Both the position numbers and the translations under genes were made by a program. Below, in pieces: positions 7,314 through 17,162 of a stretch of DNA of 64,000 nt (position 1 is the stretch's first letter; each line of letters starts with the position of its first letter). The notes below the pieces were generated by a model. That model did not search any database. It was not told where the DNA came from and worked only from the letters and a program-made list of their open reading frames with translations. Source of the DNA: VRUE01 sp963702705 (GTDB taxonomy: Bacteria > Actinomycetota > Thermoleophilia > Solirubrobacterales > 70-9); assembly GCA_963702705.1 (NCBI GenBank), contig CAVPDR010000005.1, forward strand, positions 1-64,000, written 5' to 3'.

Positions 7314-8942
7314 ATGGCGAAGTGGGGAGTCCTCGCGGTCCTCGGCGCCGCCCAGTTCCTGATGGTGCTCGACCAGGCGGTGATGAACGTCGCGATCTCG
7401 CAGCTGGTCGACGACTTCGATACCACCGTGACCACGATCCAGGCCGTGATCGCCTTCTACGCGCTGGTCATGGCGGGGCTGATGCTGACCGGGGGCAAGC
7501 TCGGCGACATCTGGGGACGGCGGCGGGCCTTCATGATCGGACTTGTCATCTACGGCGCCGGCTCGGCCCTCACCGCTGCCTCCTGGAGCGTGCCCTCGCT
7601 GATGCTGGGCTGGTCGATCCTCGAGGGGATCGGCGCCGCGCTCGTGATCCCGGCCCTGATCGCCCTCGTCGCCGGCAACTACAAAGGCAACGACCGCGCG
7701 ATCGCCTACGGCGTGCTCGGCGGCGTGGCCGGCGCCGGCATCGCCGTCGGCCCGATCCTCGGCGGCTGGGCGACGACGGAGCTGAGCTGGCGGGTCGTCT
7801 TCATCGGCGAGGTCGTCGTCGCGATCGGCATCCTGCTTGGGACGCGGATGATCCGCGAGCCCGAGCGCGAGAAGGCCGTCCCCCAGCTCGACTGGGTCGG
7901 CAGCGTGCTTTCCGCCGCCGGCCTCGCCGTGCTTGTCTTCGGCGTCCTGCAGGCGAGCAACTGGGGCTGGCTGGTGCCGCGCAGCTCGCCGCTCGAGCCG
8001 TTCGGCTTCTCTTTGACCCCGTTCGTGATCGCCGCCGGGGGGCTGATCCTCGCCGCCTTCGTCGCCTGGGAGCGGCGCCGCGAAGAGCAGGGGCTCGAAC
8101 CGCTCGTCCACCTACCGCTGCTGCGGATCGCTCAGCTGCGTGGCGGGGTCGCGATGTTCCTCGCCCAGAACCTGATCCTGATGGGCGTCTTCTTCACCAT
8201 CCCGCTCTTTCTCCAGATCGTCCAGGGGCTCGACGCGCTCGAAACGGGGGTGCGGATGCTGCCGGCCTCGGCGGGACTCTTCTTCGCCGCCCTCGCCGGC
8301 TCGGCGCTGGCCAAGCGCTTCGCTCCGCGGCCGCTGGTTCGGATCGGGCTGGCGATCGTCTTCGCCTCGATCCTGATGCTGCTGGCGACGATCGAGCCGG
8401 AGCTTGACAATGGCTCCTTCCTGATCGCGATGGGCGTGCTGGGGATCGGGATGGGTTTGATCGTCTCCCAGCTCGGCAACGTGGTGCAGTCGGCGGTGGG
8501 CAATGACGACCGCAGCGAGGCCGGCGGACTGCAGAGCACCTCGCAGCAGCTCGGCTCCTCGCTCGGCACCGCGCTGCTCGGCGCGATCGTGATCACCGGC
8601 CTGATCGCGGCCTTCACCGCCAATGTCGCCGGCGACCCCCAGATCTCCAGCGAGGTGCAGGGTCAGCTGGAAACGAAGCTGAGCGCGGGGGGCAGCTTCG
8701 TCTCATCGGAAGAGGTCAGGGCCGGGGCGACGGCCGCGGGCCTCGATGCCACCACCACCGACGCCCTGGTCGGCCACTACGAAGACGCGCAGCTGAACGC
8801 TCTGAAGACCGCCTTCCTCTTCGCCGCCCTGCTGACGCTGGCCTCGTTTTGGACGACGCGGCGCCTGCCGACCCAGCGCTTCGACCAGCTGCAGGCGGGG
8901 CCCGACCCACCGGGCCTCGATCCGGAGCCAGCTACTGTCTGA
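7314..8942 (+). CDS. MFS transporter, DHA2 (EmrB/QacA) drug exporter family
   Basis: A 542-residue major facilitator with about 14 hydrophobic segments. Motif LDQAVMNVAISQL (about 18-30) is the DHA2 D1 motif, and GGKLGDIWGRRRAFMIG (about 62-78) is motif A between helices 2 and 3. Length and the large loop before the last helix (about 440-490) fit 14-TM drug:proton antiporters. It lies two bases after the GAP-family gene, so it belongs to the same transcript. Substrate is unknown. Confidence 0.9.
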   Translation: MAKWGVLAVLGAAQFLMVLDQAVMNVAISQLVDDFDTTVTTIQAVIAFYALVMAGLMLTGGKLGDIWGRRRAFMIGLVIYGAGSALTAASWSVPSLMLGWSILEGIGAALVIPALIALVAGNYKGNDRAIAYGVLGGVAGAGIAVGPILGGWATTELSWRVVFIGEVVVAIGILLGTRMIREPEREKAVPQLDWVGSVLSAAGLAVLVFGVLQASNWGWLVPRSSPLEPFGFSLTPFVIAAGGLILAAFVAWERRREEQGLEPLVHLPLLRIAQLRGGVAMFLAQNLILMGVFFTIPLFLQIVQGLDALETGVRMLPASAGLFFAALAGSALAKRFAPRPLVRIGLAIVFASILMLLATIEPELDNGSFLIAMGVLGIGMGLIVSQLGNVVQSAVGNDDRSEAGGLQSTSQQLGSSLGTALLGAIVITGLIAAFTANVAGDPQISSEVQGQLETKLSAGGSFVSSEEVRAGATAAGLDATTTDALVGHYEDAQLNALKTAFLFAALLTLASFWTTRRLPTQRFDQLQAGPDPPGLDPEPATV

Positions 8943-8944
8943 TC

Positions 8945-10348
8945 ATGCTCGATCCCAAACACGGGCATCGCACTCCCGCCGAGCGCGCCGCCGCCGGCAA
9001 AGCGGCCCGCACGGGGGCGCCGCGCTCCAGTCATGCCGAATGGGCGCCGGCTGGCGACCGGCCCGACCCGGTTGAGCTGCTCGAGAGCCAGGCGACGTCG
9101 CGGGTCGGCCAGCTGGTTCCGCTGCGCTACGGGCGGATGCTGGTCTCGCCATTCACCTTCTACCGCGGCGCGGCAGCGGTGATGGCGGCGGACCTCGCCT
9201 CGACCCCGCGCAGCGGCTTCGACGTGCAGCTCTGCGGCGATGCCCACCTCTCCAACTTCGGCGCCTACGCCTCGCCCGATCGCGAGCTCGTCTTCGACGT
9301 CAACGACTTCGACGAGACCCTGCCCGGCCCGTGGGAGTGGGACGTGATGCGGCTCGCCGCGAGCTTCTCGGTCGCCGGCCGCGAGCGCGGCTTCAAGCGC
9401 CGCGAGCGACTGACGATCGTCGCCGAGATGGGGGCCGAGTACCGCGCGGCGATGCGGCGGATGGCGGAGCTCGGCAACCTCGAGGTCTGGTACACGAAGA
9501 TCGACGTGGAGGCGATCGCCAACGGCTGGGAGTCGGCCGCCGGCGAGAAGGAGGCCGCCAAATTCCGCCGCAACCTGGAGAAGACCCGCGCCAAGGACCG
9601 CATGCGCGCGCTCTCCAAGCTGACCCGCGAAGTCGACGGCCAACCGCGCATCGTCAGCGAACCGCCGCTGATCGTGCCGCTCGACGAGCTGGTCGACGAG
9701 GACGCCGACATCGAAGCGGTGGTGCTGAAGATCATCGCCGACTACCGCGAGACGCTGCCCGAGGACCGCCGCGTCCTGCTCGACGGCTACCGCTTCGCCG
9801 ACGCGGCGCTGAAGGTGGTCGGCGTCGGCAGCGTCGGCACCCGCGCCTTCGTCGTCCTGATGCTGGGGCGCGACAGCGGCGACCCACTCTTCCTCCAGGC
9901 AAAGGAAGCGCAGCGCTCGGTGCTCGAGCCCTACGCAGCGCCGAGTGCCTTCGCCAACCAGGGCGAGCGCGTGGTCCAGGGCCAGCGCCTGACCCAGGCC
10001 GCCAGCGACATCCTGCTCGGCTGGGTCAAGGTGAAGGGGATCGACGGCGTGGAGCGTGACTTCTACGTGCGCCAGCTCTGGGACCAGAAGGGCTCGGCCA
10101 AGGTCGAGAACATGGACGCGACCGCCCTCACCGCCTACGCCCAGATCTGCGGCACGACCCTCGCCCACGCCCACGCCCGTAGCGGCGACCGCATCGCGAT
10201 CGCCGCCTACCTCGGCAAGAGCAACACCTTCGACAAGGCGATCGCAGCCTTCGCCGAGACCTACGCCGACCGGAACGAACGCGACTACGCGGCGCTGAAA
10301 GCGGCGGCCGACGAGGGCAGGATCGAAGTGCAGCAGCCGCCCGCGTAG
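8945..10348 (+). CDS. DUF2252 family protein
   Basis: A 467-residue soluble protein. The DUF2252 signature is visible: QLCGDAHLSNFGAYASPDRE (about 97-116) and VFDVNDFDETLPGPWEWDVM (about 117-136), a kinase-like (aminoglycoside-phosphotransferase fold) active site, then YVRQLWDQKGSAKVENMD further on. ATG 8945 is preceded by TACTGT seven bases upstream, suggesting a leaderless transcript. DUF2252 proteins have no firmly established function; a small-molecule kinase is plausible. Confidence 0.85.
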   Translation: MLDPKHGHRTPAERAAAGKAARTGAPRSSHAEWAPAGDRPDPVELLESQATSRVGQLVPLRYGRMLVSPFTFYRGAAAVMAADLASTPRSGFDVQLCGDAHLSNFGAYASPDRELVFDVNDFDETLPGPWEWDVMRLAASFSVAGRERGFKRRERLTIVAEMGAEYRAAMRRMAELGNLEVWYTKIDVEAIANGWESAAGEKEAAKFRRNLEKTRAKDRMRALSKLTREVDGQPRIVSEPPLIVPLDELVDEDADIEAVVLKIIADYRETLPEDRRVLLDGYRFADAALKVVGVGSVGTRAFVVLMLGRDSGDPLFLQAKEAQRSVLEPYAAPSAFANQGERVVQGQRLTQAASDILLGWVKVKGIDGVERDFYVRQLWDQKGSAKVENMDATALTAYAQICGTTLAHAHARSGDRIAIAAYLGKSNTFDKAIAAFAETYADRNERDYAALKAAADEGRIEVQQPPA

Positions 10349-10394
10349 CTGTCGTCGAAGACGATTAGCTGGATGGCACGCTAGCTTCGAACCC

Positions 10395-11135
10395 ATGCCC
10401 GATGCGGTCGTCCTGCTGCTCGCTGCCTGCGGGACGGCCCTCGCCACCGGGCTCGGCGCGATCCCGGTCTTCTTCCTCGGCCGCCACGCCGCGCAGCTGA
10501 CGCCGGCGCTGCTCGGCTTCGCGGCCGGGGTGATGGCGGTCGCGGCGGTCGCTGGGCTGCTGGTACCGGCAACGGAGGAAGGGTCCGCGGCGAGCGTCAT
10601 CGCTGGGCTGGCCGTCGGCCTCGCCTTCCTCTTCGCCGTGCGCCGCCGCTTCGATGCTCGCGCGAGCTTCATGGGCCGCAGCGGGCCGGGTGCGCGGACC
10701 TCGGGCCTGGTCTTCCTCGTCCTCTTCGTCCACAGCCTGCCGGAGGGCTTCGCCGTCGGCACCGCCTTCGCCTCCGACCGCGCCGGCCTCAGCCTCTTCG
10801 TCATCCTCGCGATCGCGATCCAGAACATCCCCGAGGGGACGAGCGTCGCGATCCCGATGGCCGAGGCCGGGTTCAGTCGCGCCCGGCAGTTTTGGACAGC
10901 GGTCGGGACCAGCGCGCCGCAGCCGGTCGGCGCCCTGATCGCCTTCGTCGCGGTGGAGGCGATCGGCGGCCTGCTGGCGTTCTCGTTCGCCTTCGCCGCC
11001 GGGGCGATGCTGGCCCTGGTCGCCGCCGAGATGCTGCCGCAGGCGTTCGCGGCAGGGAAGCGCCTCGGCCCGCTCGCGGGCCTGGCCGCGGGTGGGGCGC
11101 TGATGCTGGCGCTGAGCCTGCTGCTCGGTGTCTGA
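10395..11135 (+). CDS. ZIP-family metal transporter
   Basis: A 246-residue membrane protein with about eight helices. The two metal-site motifs are HSLPEGFAVG (H113, E117) in TM4 and QNIPEGTSVAIP (N144, E147) in TM5, as in bacterial ZIP (ZupT/GufA-type) importers of zinc, manganese or iron. A histidine-poor basic loop separates TM3 and TM4. A TAGCTT box lies 8 bp before ATG 10395, so the transcript is probably leaderless. It converges on the NRAMP-related gene. Confidence 0.88.
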   Translation: MPDAVVLLLAACGTALATGLGAIPVFFLGRHAAQLTPALLGFAAGVMAVAAVAGLLVPATEEGSAASVIAGLAVGLAFLFAVRRRFDARASFMGRSGPGARTSGLVFLVLFVHSLPEGFAVGTAFASDRAGLSLFVILAIAIQNIPEGTSVAIPMAEAGFSRARQFWTAVGTSAPQPVGALIAFVAVEAIGGLLAFSFAFAAGAMLALVAAEMLPQAFAAGKRLGPLAGLAAGGALMLALSLLLGV

Positions 11136-11137
11136 GC

Positions 11138-12445
11138 TCAGAGCAGGTTGAGCACCGTGAGCACGGCGAGCGCCAGCACCGAGGCGGCGATCACGGCGAG
11201 GGCGATCCCGGTCGCGATCCCGCCCGCCCGCCCCAGCGCGTGCTCGCCCATCAGCTCCCTGTCCTTGCCGAGCGAGCGCATGAACGGCAGCAGGACGAGC
11301 AGCAGGACCGCGTTCAGCGCCTGGGAGAGAAAGAGGATCGGGATCAACGGTGCGCCCGGGATCAGCACGATCGCCGCTGCCAGCAGGGTGACGGCGCCGA
11401 AGCTGAGGTAGAAGGAGCGCGCTTCGCCGAAGCTGTCGTCGATGTCGGCCCTGCGGCCCAGGGTCTCGGAGATCGAGTAGGCGGTCGAGAGCGGCACGAT
11501 CGCGGCGGCGAGCAGGGCGGCGCCGAGGAAGCCGAGGCCGAAGAGGGTCGCCGCCGTGTTCCCCGCCAGCGGTTCGAGCGCCCGCGCCGCGTCGCTCGCG
11601 TCCTTGACGTCGATGCCCTGGACGTGCAGGGTCGCCGCGCAGGCGACGACGACGAAGAAGCCGATCACGCCGGTCAGCACGGCGCCGACGATGACGTCGG
11701 CGCGCTCGTAGCGCAGGTCTTTTACACGGAGCTTCTTGTCGACCGCGTAGGACTGGATGAAGGCGAGGCCCCAGGGCGCCAGGGTCGTGCCGACCGTGGC
11801 GACGGCGACCAGCAGCGCCTCGCGGTTGAGCGGCAGGCTCGGCACGATCAGTCCCCTGGCCGCGGCGCCCCAGTCGGGGTGGGCGAGCACGCCCGAGATC
11901 ACGTAGGCGACGAAGACCGAGCTCAGCGCCAGCAGGAAGTGCTCGACGTGGCGGAAGCTCTCGCGCAGGACCAGGGCCGAGACTCCGATCGCGGCCAACG
12001 GCACGCTGATGTAGCGGCTCATCCCGCCGAGTAGTTCCATCGCGGCGGCGACGCCGGCGAACTCGGCGCAGAGGGTGCCGGTGTTGGCGATGACCAGAGC
12101 CGAGAGCACGAGCGCGGCGGCGGGGCGGCCGAAGCGCTCGCGGACCAGGGTCAGCAGCCCCTTGCCGGTGACGATCCCGAGCCGCACGCCGAGCTCGTGG
12201 AAGACGATCAGCGCCGCGGTTGAGAGGGCGAGGACCCAGAGCAGCTCGTAGCCGTACTTGGCGCCGAGGATCGAGTAGGTGGCGATCCCGGCCGGGTCGT
12301 CGTCGGAGAGCCCGGCCAGCAGCCCGGGCCCGACCACGGCCAGCAGCGCCGCCAACGAGCCCGCCCGCAGCAGCCGGTGGCGGCGCTGGGTGAGGTGCCA
12401 GTGCAGGTGGCGGCCGGGGGTGCGGTGGGCACGATGCTCTGGCAC
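11138..12445 (-). CDS. NRAMP-related divalent metal transporter
   Basis: A 435-residue protein with about 11 helices. TM1 holds GLSDDDPAGIATYS (about 45-58), the variant of the NRAMP Asp-Pro-Gly motif. In TM6, where MntH-type manganese transporters have a methionine-containing MPH-like motif, this protein has TTLAPWGLAFIQSYAV, so the metal ligand methionine is missing. NRAMP-related proteins with such changes include magnesium transporters, so manganese should not be assumed. The N-terminus is rich in histidine and arginine. Confidence 0.82.
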   Translation of the reverse strand: MPEHRAHRTPGRHLHWHLTQRRHRLLRAGSLAALLAVVGPGLLAGLSDDDPAGIATYSILGAKYGYELLWVLALSTAALIVFHELGVRLGIVTGKGLLTLVRERFGRPAAALVLSALVIANTGTLCAEFAGVAAAMELLGGMSRYISVPLAAIGVSALVLRESFRHVEHFLLALSSVFVAYVISGVLAHPDWGAAARGLIVPSLPLNREALLVAVATVGTTLAPWGLAFIQSYAVDKKLRVKDLRYERADVIVGAVLTGVIGFFVVVACAATLHVQGIDVKDASDAARALEPLAGNTAATLFGLGFLGAALLAAAIVPLSTAYSISETLGRRADIDDSFGEARSFYLSFGAVTLLAAAIVLIPGAPLIPILFLSQALNAVLLLVLLPFMRSLGKDRELMGEHALGRAGGIATGIALAVIAASVLALAVLTVLNLL

Positions 12446-12468
12446 GGGTCGCTGCGAGTATTACGAGC

Positions 12469-13295
12469 GTGTCGGTGATCGAGACCGAGCGCTTGACCAA
12501 GTCCTACGGCAGCTTCGCGGGGCATCGAGGACGTGACGATCGCGGTCGAGGCGGGCGAGGTCTTCGGCTTCCTCGGCCCCAACGGGGCGGGCAAGACGAC
12601 GACGATCCGCACCTTGCTCGACCTGCTGCACCCGACCAGCGGCAGCGCCCGCATCTTCGGCCTCGACAGCCGGCGCGAGAGCGTCGCGATCCGCGCCCGC
12701 CTCGGCAACCTGCCGGGGGACTTCGGCTACGGCAAGGCGGCGACCGGCCGCGAGGCCCTGGCCCTGCTGGCGCGCCTGCGCGGAATCGAGGGCACTGGCC
12801 GCGCCGAGGCGCTGGCGCGGCGCTTCCGCGCCGACCTCGACCGCCCCCTGGGCGAGCTCTCGCGCGGCAACCGCCAGAAGGTCGGCCTGATCCTCGCCAC
12901 CTTCCACTCGCCGCCGAAAGCGGCCGCCTCGACGTGCTGCTCTCGGCCCCGGTGCCGGCCTGCGCTTCGGCGCCGCGCTCGAAGGCTTCGCCAACGTATG
13001 GCCGCTGGCCCTGGTCTTCGCCGGGCTCGGCGTGGTCGCGGCCGCCTTCTCGTTGCGAACCACGGTCGCCACCGGCTCGGTCGCCGGGGTGCTGGTCTCG
13101 ATGTACGTGATCGACCTGATCGGCCGCCTCGACACGGGCGTCTCGGGCATCCGCTACGTCTCCGTCTTCAAGTACTACGGCAACGCGATCGAAGACGGGA
13201 TAGACCCGCTCGCCTTCGCCGGCGTCACCGGCGCGGCGATCGTGCTGGCCGCGGTCGGCGCTTGGCTCTTCGAGCGCCGCGACCTCGCCGCGTAG
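12469..13295 (+). pseudogene. decayed ABC-2 transporter (ATPase fused to permease end by deletion)
   Basis: Starts as an ABC ATPase (SVIETERLTKSYGSF), shifts frame near 12520, then continues from about 12533 with IEDVTIAVEAGEVFGFLGPNG and Walker A GPNGAGKTTTIRT. It reaches the signature-like LSRGNRQKVGLILATFHS near 12905 and then stops resembling an ATPase: no Walker B or H-loop is present. From about 12925 the sequence encodes the C-terminal part of an ABC-2 permease (LDVLLSAPVP, then after another frame change VATGSVAGVLVSMYVIDLIG and YVSVFKYYGNAIEDG). An internal deletion and at least two frameshifts make function unlikely. Confidence 0.8.
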
Positions 13296-13301
13296 CGGAG
13301 C

Positions 13302-14153
13302 TCAGTCCTCGCTGTTCGGCCGCGGAACGACCCAGACCGGGCAGGGAGCGTCCTGCGCCGTCTTGCGTGAGACCGAGCCGAGCAGGGTTCGGGCCAATGG
13401 CCCGTACCCGCGCGAGCCGAGCACCAGCAGGTCGGCGCCGTTGTCGCAGGCCTTGACCAGGGCCGCGGCCGGAGAACCATCGAGCCGTTGACCCTGTGCC
13501 GCCAGCTTCGAGTCGACCGACTCCAGCGCCTCATTGAGGATCTTGTCCGGCTCCGGGGGCTCGGGCACCGGTGTGTAGCCGACCGCGCCGGGGATCACCA
13601 CCGGCGGCGCGGCCACGGTGAGGATCCTCAGCGTCGCGTTGGCGGGGCGGGCAAGCTCTTCGGCGCGCCGCAGCGCCAGCTTGGCTTCGGGCGTGCCGTC
13701 ATAGCCGACCGCGATCGTGTGGAAGGCGTCGTGCCGCTCCGCCGCGTAGTGCTTGGGGGCAACGACGACATCGCAGGGCGCACCGCTGAGCAGGCTGCCG
13801 GCGACGCTTCCGATCACCACCCGTCCGACCGCGCCGCGGTGCGGCGAGCCGACCACGATCGCGTCGAACTCGTCGCGTTCGGCCAGCCCGGTGAGAATCG
13901 CGCCCGGGGAGCCGCCGCCGAAGGCGTGGGCCTCGGCGACCAAATCGCCGAGGACCGCCCGCGCTTGCTCGAAGACCGGCTCGGCCTCCTGCGCTTCCTC
14001 CTCGCTGAGCCCGGCAAGGTCGATCGGCAGCGGCCCAGAGAAGAGGACGGTGGCGATCGTGACGCTCCCGTCGGTCCCCGCGGCAAGCAGCCGCGCCAGC
14101 TCAAGCGCGTCGCGGCCGCCGTCGAAGCCGTCGAAGCCAACCAGCAATCGCAT
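13302..14153 (-). CDS. tandem universal stress protein (two UspA domains)
   Basis: A 283-residue protein with two Usp domains of about 140 residues. Domain 1 begins MRLLVGFDGFDGGRDALELA and ends with GSPHRGAVGRVVIGSVAGSLL; domain 2 begins TIAVGYDGTPEAKLALRRAE and ends with GSRGYGPLARTLLGSVS, both carrying the G-2x-G-9x-G-S ATP-binding pattern. ATG 14153 matches the family N-terminus; the frame upstream is open but unlike Usp. A fragment of a second copy of the first domain is at 17302-17371. Confidence 0.92.
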   Translation of the reverse strand: MRLLVGFDGFDGGRDALELARLLAAGTDGSVTIATVLFSGPLPIDLAGLSEEEAQEAEPVFEQARAVLGDLVAEAHAFGGGSPGAILTGLAERDEFDAIVVGSPHRGAVGRVVIGSVAGSLLSGAPCDVVVAPKHYAAERHDAFHTIAVGYDGTPEAKLALRRAEELARPANATLRILTVAAPPVVIPGAVGYTPVPEPPEPDKILNEALESVDSKLAAQGQRLDGSPAAALVKACDNGADLLVLGSRGYGPLARTLLGSVSRKTAQDAPCPVWVVPRPNSED

Positions 14154-14729
14154 AATCCTAAATCTACGCCTCGGGTGGGCGCGTCGCCCTTGAAACTGCT
14201 TTCGGATGACTAGACCGGGCGATTCTCTATTAGCTGAGGTTGTTTGATGGTCACGTCTGTCCCGAACTCGACCTTGACCGACGCGACCAAACTTGACCGA
14301 CGCGACCAAAAACCATTCGAATACCCAAAAAAACTTGATTTAAACCCGACCGTCTTCTATGCTCAGCCGGCCCCTTAAGCGGTGGCCCGAAAGTCTCGAT
14401 CTCCAGTCAAGGCAAGATCGAGTTTCACTTAGGCGACCTAAAACTGGAGGAGGGCGTGTCCCGCGGATACCACGCAAGGCGAGGCGTCGGCATGTCTAAA
14501 GAGCAAATCAGCTGTTGCGTCGCCAAGGTCCAACGACCTCAGGCCAACGGTGAACACGCTTCCAGCTCTCGTCGCTGCCACCTTCATGGACTGTAGTGAG
14601 CCAGGATCGGCGCCGGCAATGCCTGCGTCGATGGCTACGAGAATAAATCCGGTACAGAACATGCTCTGACAGGGCGGAATCGTGAGGCAGTTGCAGGCAT
14701 GCAAGATTCACTCAACTAGAAAGGTGATT
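14154..14729. other. gene-free leader region before the secreted repeat protein
   Basis: No convincing gene. Apart from the tandem 19-mer, the region has AT-rich patches (14311-14345, with runs of A and TTGATT) that could hold a promoter. The last bases before ATG 14730 contain AAGGTG, a reasonable ribosome-binding site. The long untranslated stretch is unusual in this gene-dense neighbourhood; a structured leader RNA is possible but I recognise no class. Confidence 0.4.
14273..14310. repeat. two exact 19-bp tandem copies
   Basis: CTTGACCGACGCGACCAAA occurs twice head to tail, at 14273-14291 and 14292-14310, in the gene-free region upstream of the long secreted protein. It could be duplicated regulator sites or slippage; nothing else identifies it. 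Confidence 0.85.
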
Positions 14730-17147
14730 ATGACTGATCCAGGTCATGGACTCAAGCTGCTGTTCGGCTTTTGCCTTCTCGCCCTCGGGCTGTTGGGCGC
14801 CGGCTCGGCGCAGGCGACCACCTGGAGGGTGGGCGGTGCCGATCTGACCAGCGGTACTAAATTGATAAAAGCTCAAATCGTTGCGCCCAGCGCCACGCTG
14901 GACACCAAAATTGGTGGCAACGAAGTTAAATTCACCTGTAAAAAAGGCACGCTGAAAGAAGTCGAACTGGAAAAAGAAGGCAAACTCAAAGAAGGCGGCA
15001 GTGTTCGCCTTGAAGAATGCACCACCGCCGTCAATGGCACTACCCAAAGCGTATGTGAACCCATTAACGGCGCAGAAAAAGGCGTTATTGTGAGCAACAA
15101 AGGCAAAGGCCGCCTCACCTCACACTCCACTGGCGAAGGCGTGACGATCATCGAATCGACGGTGAAAGAAAAAATCGAAGGCAAAGAAGTTTCCGTCTTC
15201 GGTCACGTGAAAATGTCGGAAGAATGCTCGATCGGTGAAGATGTTCCCATCATTGGCTCGAAGCTAGGAATAGTGGACTCAGGAGGCATGACGGGGCTAT
15301 TAACGGAAGCTGCCGTTCACAAAATCAAAGAAGGCCCCTTAACTGAAATCTGGGCGATTAGTGAAACGGCAGAACATAAAGCCACAGTATTAGGCGAAGC
15401 GGCAGTCGAACTGGCGGCCGGGGGTAATTGGAGCGGCAGCGCTGGCGAAGGCTCTGGGTGCGCCGCCCCGAAAGCCACGACCGAAGCGGCATCGCTGGTT
15501 ACGTCCAGTTCAGCGCTTCTTCACGGCAAAGTTAATCCAAACGGATGCCAAACCAACTACGTGTTCGAATACGGAACGAGCAAAGCATATGGATTCTTTT
15601 CCGGGGAAAGCTCGGCTGGATCGGGGAAAGAAGATCAATCTGTAGTGGGTGAACTCATCCTTCTGTCGCCTGGCACCACGTATCATTTCCGTATTTCTGC
15701 GCGCAACACGGAAGGCCAAACGGCATTTGGCGAAGACATGACGTTCACGACTAAAGCCGAAGGCCCGCCGACGATTAAAACAGAAGAAGCAACGGAAGTT
15801 CTATCGACCAGCGCTAAATTGAATGGGAGTGTCAATCCCGAAGGCGCTGAAACTACCTACGAATTCGAATATGGTAAAACGACGTCCTATGGAAGCAAAT
15901 CGGCTTCGGGCAAAGTATCCGGTGCCGGCGCGCAAAAAGTAGCGCGACCCGCGACTGGCCTTGAACCCGAAACGACCTACCACTATCGGATCGTTGCAAA
16001 AAATAGTTTCGGTTCCGCCACGCCAGGAGAAGACAAAGTCTTCAAAACGCTGCCAAAAGCGACCTGGGAATTGCAGTCGACGCCGAACCCGGCTGGCGCC
16101 AAATCGAGTCGCTTGACCTTTAATTCGTGCACGCTCGCATCGGCTTGCACCAGCGTCGGCGAGTACGTAAATAGCGAAAGCAAAAAGGTTCCGTTGGCCG
16201 AGCGGTGGAACGGGACGTCGTGGTCGGCGCAAACTCCGCCGGCTCCCGCCGGTGCGACCTCGAGCGAATTGCTTGGTGTATCGTGCACGAGCAGCACGGC
16301 GTGCGCCGCGGCCGGCTTGTACGAAGCCAGCGGCATTCGACACGGCTTCGCGGAGAGTTGGAACGGGACCACGTGGACTGTTCAAACCACTCCCGATCCG
16401 AGCGAAGCAAAATCGGTCGAACTATCGGCGATTTCCTGCACGTCGAGTACGGCCTGCACCGCTGTAGGCCACTACACGACAAGCACCAGCTCCGTAACTC
16501 TGGCTGAGCGCTGGAATGGAACCTCGTGGAGTGTTCAAACGACGGCTAATCCGAAAGAAGCCAAAGAAAGCTCTCTGTTGGGAGTATCGTGCACATCCAG
16601 TACGGCGTGCACGGCGAGTGGCTACTACTACAACAGCTCAGGCACTCGCCTGACGCTCGCTGAGTCGTGGAACGGCTCGACATGGTCGATACAGACCACG
16701 CCCAACAGGGCGGGCGCCTCGGGCAACATCCTGTTGGGTATCTCGTGCACGTCATCCACCGCCTGCACCGCCGTGGGCGGGGACTTCCCGTCCGGTGGCG
16801 GCCCGCAGGAGACGCTCGTGCAGCGATGGAATGGAACCGAATGGGCCATCCAGAGCAGCCCGAATCCGACCGGCTCGAAAGCGAGTGTTTTTCACGGCAT
16901 CTCGTGCGCTTCGGCGACCGCATGCACGGCGGTCGGGGACTACGTCAACGAAAAAGAAATCAACGTAACCCTCGCGGAGGGCTGGAATGGCAGCTCGTGG
17001 TCGCAGCGGACCGCACAGGATCCCAGCGGAGCAACGTTCAGCGCGCTGTGGTCGGTGGCGTGTACGTCGGCCACCGAATGCATGGCGTCGGGGTATTACG
17101 AGGACGCCTCCGGGACTGAATTTGCACTCACCGAGAAGGGATCTTGA
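14730..17147 (+). CDS. large secreted protein with FN3-like domains and seven Cys repeats
   Basis: About 805 residues. A signal peptide (LLFGFCLLALGLLGAGSAQA) ends near residue 29. A lysine/glutamate-rich region follows to about 240, then two fibronectin-III-like modules (each containing a V-N-P-x-G then F-E-Y-G pattern). The C-terminal half has seven tandem repeats of about 50 residues with a conserved core such as VSCTSSTACTAVG, followed by AExWNGTxW; these read like beta-propeller blades. The first half uses many AAA and GAA codons unlike its GC-rich neighbours. Probably cell-surface or secreted; the ligand is unknown. Confidence 0.85.
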   Translation: MTDPGHGLKLLFGFCLLALGLLGAGSAQATTWRVGGADLTSGTKLIKAQIVAPSATLDTKIGGNEVKFTCKKGTLKEVELEKEGKLKEGGSVRLEECTTAVNGTTQSVCEPINGAEKGVIVSNKGKGRLTSHSTGEGVTIIESTVKEKIEGKEVSVFGHVKMSEECSIGEDVPIIGSKLGIVDSGGMTGLLTEAAVHKIKEGPLTEIWAISETAEHKATVLGEAAVELAAGGNWSGSAGEGSGCAAPKATTEAASLVTSSSALLHGKVNPNGCQTNYVFEYGTSKAYGFFSGESSAGSGKEDQSVVGELILLSPGTTYHFRISARNTEGQTAFGEDMTFTTKAEGPPTIKTEEATEVLSTSAKLNGSVNPEGAETTYEFEYGKTTSYGSKSASGKVSGAGAQKVARPATGLEPETTYHYRIVAKNSFGSATPGEDKVFKTLPKATWELQSTPNPAGAKSSRLTFNSCTLASACTSVGEYVNSESKKVPLAERWNGTSWSAQTPPAPAGATSSELLGVSCTSSTACAAAGLYEASGIRHGFAESWNGTTWTVQTTPDPSEAKSVELSAISCTSSTACTAVGHYTTSTSSVTLAERWNGTSWSVQTTANPKEAKESSLLGVSCTSSTACTASGYYYNSSGTRLTLAESWNGSTWSIQTTPNRAGASGNILLGISCTSSTACTAVGGDFPSGGGPQETLVQRWNGTEWAIQSSPNPTGSKASVFHGISCASATACTAVGDYVNEKEINVTLAEGWNGSSWSQRTAQDPSGATFSALWSVACTSATECMASGYYEDASGTEFALTEKGS

Positions 17148-17162
17148 GGATTTAGTCCGCGA

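Noticed and set aside
8777..10828. 683-codon minus-strand frame opposite the DUF2252 gene
   Set aside because: It overlaps DUF2252 and ZIP genes with clear family motifs and shows no domain of its own.
10365..12500. 711-codon minus-strand frame
   Set aside because: A different frame of the NRAMP-related gene carries all the motifs; this frame is Arg/Pro/Ala-rich shadow sequence.
14438..14704. 88-codon minus-strand frame upstream of the secreted protein
   Set aside because: No ribosome-binding site, odd composition with several Cys and no neighbour support.
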